From contig DATJXG010000441.1 of assembly GCA_035500455.1 (NCBI GenBank), positions 1 to 5,393 on the forward strand: 5,393 nt of DNA. The letters are read 5' to 3'. This document shows positions 4,238 to 5,393 of this stretch, piece after piece (the stretch's first letter is position 1; each line of letters begins with the position of its first letter). The translations under genes were made by a program, and so were the position numbers. Below the pieces are notes generated by a model, which ran no database searches, was not told the origin of the DNA, and worked only from the letters and a program-made list of their open reading frames with translations. The DNA comes from DATJXG01 sp035500455. Lineage in GTDB: Bacteria > Acidobacteriota > Terriglobia > Terriglobales > Acidobacteriaceae.

Positions 4238-5393
4238 TCACGGGCAATTGCTTCTTGCCGCATGTCCGCTGAAGCGGGCTTTGATCCATGCAATCTGGGC
4301 CGATACTGAAGTTCCCACGATTTCTGCAGAGTCCGCGCCGGGATAGGCTTCGAAATCGATCCGGTCTCCCTGGCGGCACATGCGCGAAACCACCTCCGCC
4401 GAGGTTGTGCCTTCTGCCTGTCGATCCTGACCGCTGATGATCAGCAGCGGCGCCAGGGCCCGGGTGCGTCCCAGCAGGTTTCTCTCGAAGAAGCTCTGCA
4501 CCTGGGAATCTTTCTCCCACCCAGGATCCAGCATTTCGGCGGCGGGAACGGCCGGCGCGGTGTCGCGAGCCACGCAGTCCTGCTCGACTTGGTGGTAGCG
4601 GTCCAGCCCCTTGCTGCTCAACATGTGGTCCAACTGAAATTCCGGGTACACGGTTTTGATCCCGTATGCGATCGAGGCAAGCGTGTCCTGCCAGGGACCT
4701 TGCGCGAGCCTCTCGACAAGCGTCTTCAGGTCCAGCGCGCCGGAAATTGCGACGCTGCCCAGATATCCTCGATCACCGCGCTGCGCCTCGGCTTCGGCGA
4801 CCGTCAATGCCACGGCTCCGCCTTCGGCCGTGCCGATGCCAACCCATCGCAAACCGAGTTGCGGTACGGCGGCACGCGCAGCCGGAACGGAGTAGAGCAC
4901 ATCCTGGGCGTGCGTAGGCAGATCGGCGAATGGGTTGCGCGCGCTGCTGCCTAGCCCGGCGTAGTCCGCGGCAACGACGGCGTAGCCGAGGTTGACGTAC
5001 ATGTTGAGAAAAGCGCCGCTATGCAGGTTCCGCGAAAGCGAGGGAGCGCAAGCCCGGGCGTGGCCGGCAAAGCCGTGGGCCCAGGCGATCACCGGCCAGC
5101 CGCCGGGCGGGGCGGCGCGGTTGGGAACCAGAACAACCCCGGAAGCTGCCACGTCTTCGCCGCTAGGCGACGTGGAGTGGTAGAGAATGCGGATGGCGGA
5201 GACGTTCAGCGGCAAGTCGTATTCATCGAATGGCTGCGCGCGAATTAGCGTTCCCGGCTTATCCGGAGGCAAGGGAACCGGAGTGTCATAGAACTTTGTG
5301 AGCCGCAACCGGCCGCGCAGTGAATGCTTCGGCGCGGGTTTCGCTGTTTGCGTCTGCGCACACACAGGCGGGCTCCCCGGAAAGGCCGCCAGG
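4238..5393 (-). CDS. Secreted lipase-like alpha/beta hydrolase lacking the nucleophile Ser (5' end outside window)
   Basis: Minus-strand gene, open from the right edge to a TGA at 4238-4240, with about 384 codons visible. Residues are numbered from an in-frame GTG at 5363-5365, but the frame stays open to the edge, reading LAAFPGSPP-VCAQTQ. That looks like the end of a signal peptide, so the true start lies outside and secretion is likely. The body matches the secretory lipase (LIP-type) pattern: VIAWAHG at 92-98 near the oxyanion hole, GYAVVAADYAGLG at 127-139, and the nucleophile elbow at 178-183. The elbow reads G-T-A-E-G-G where active relatives have G-H-S-Q-G-G, so Ala180 (codon GCC, 4826-4828) replaces the catalytic Ser. 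Asp314 (SGQD) fits the catalytic acid. The loop that normally supplies His reads YPGADS at 341-346, with Ser346 at that position. The fold seems complete and the frame intact, so a binding protein or pseudoenzyme is more likely than a decayed gene. No clear terminator follows the stop. It converges on the cold-shock gene. Confidence 0.8.
   Translation of the reverse strand, partial: LAAFPGSPPVCAQTQTAKPAPKHSLRGRLRLTKFYDTPVPLPPDKPGTLIRAQPFDEYDLPLNVSAIRILYHSTSPSGEDVAASGVVLVPNRAAPPGGWPVIAWAHGFAGHARACAPSLSRNLHSGAFLNMYVNLGYAVVAADYAGLGSSARNPFADLPTHAQDVLYSVPAARAAVPQLGLRWVGIGTAEGGAVALTVAEAEAQRGDRGYLGSVAISGALDLKTLVERLAQGPWQDTLASIAYGIKTVYPEFQLDHMLSSKGLDRYHQVEQDCVARDTAPAVPAAEMLDPGWEKDSQVQSFFERNLLGRTRALAPLLIISGQDRQAEGTTSAEVVSRMCRQGDRIDFEAYPGADSAEIVGTSVSAQIAWIKARFSGHAARSNCP

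Noticed and set aside
3835..4272. A 145-codon plus-strand frame across the convergent gap, and an overlapping 112-codon frame at 4008-4346
   Set aside because: They run through an intrinsic terminator and/or several palindromes and the nine-base tandem repeat, and overlap the hydrolase end. The translated Lys/Arg/Glu-rich tail is typical of false proteins from such repeats.

Overview
The window looks like chromosome from a GC-rich, free-living bacterium. The best guess is Acidobacteriota (Terriglobia-like). That rests on the style of the cold-shock protein and on the dispersed GC-rich intergenic palindromes (GGGC-TTTA-GCCC types, units ending in CGCCCG), which I remember as common in that phylum. 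It is an inference, not the result of a search. I see no phage, transposase, CRISPR or plasmid hallmarks, and no RNA gene of a known family.

Layout from left to right. (1) Positions 1-174 hold the end, or all, of a small two-helix membrane protein. (2) A good sigma70-like promoter at 200-229, followed by an operator-like cluster of repeats, leads into a 628-residue Tat-exported FAD oxidoreductase resembling spermidine dehydrogenase (305-2191). (3) A PfkB/ribokinase-family sugar kinase follows on the same strand after a short gap (2270-3202) and may be co-transcribed. (4) Two inverted copies of a REP-like palindrome (3207-3233 and 3291-3317) sit just behind the kinase. Their stems differ by a compensated base-pair change. 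(5) A cold-shock protein gene (3493-3693) has its own promoter candidate, a leader of about 115 nt and a very clear intrinsic terminator (3711-3748). (6) The 544-base convergent gap holds a second strong terminator with no gene in front of it (3910-3953, possible small RNA), then a cluster of direct, palindromic and tandem repeats (3974-4191). (7) On the minus strand, a secreted lipase-like alpha/beta hydrolase runs off the right edge (4238-5393). Its nucleophile elbow reads G-T-A-E-G instead of G-x-S-x-G, and the usual catalytic His position is Ser.

The genes do not form an obvious single pathway. The oxidoreductase and kinase could share a transcript, but nothing visible shows a common substrate. 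The cold-shock gene is a stand-alone unit and the hydrolase faces it. I found no convincing new multi-gene system. The strongest leads are the hydrolase lacking its catalytic residues, the orphan terminator with alternative upstream hairpins, and the REP-like pair with covariation.
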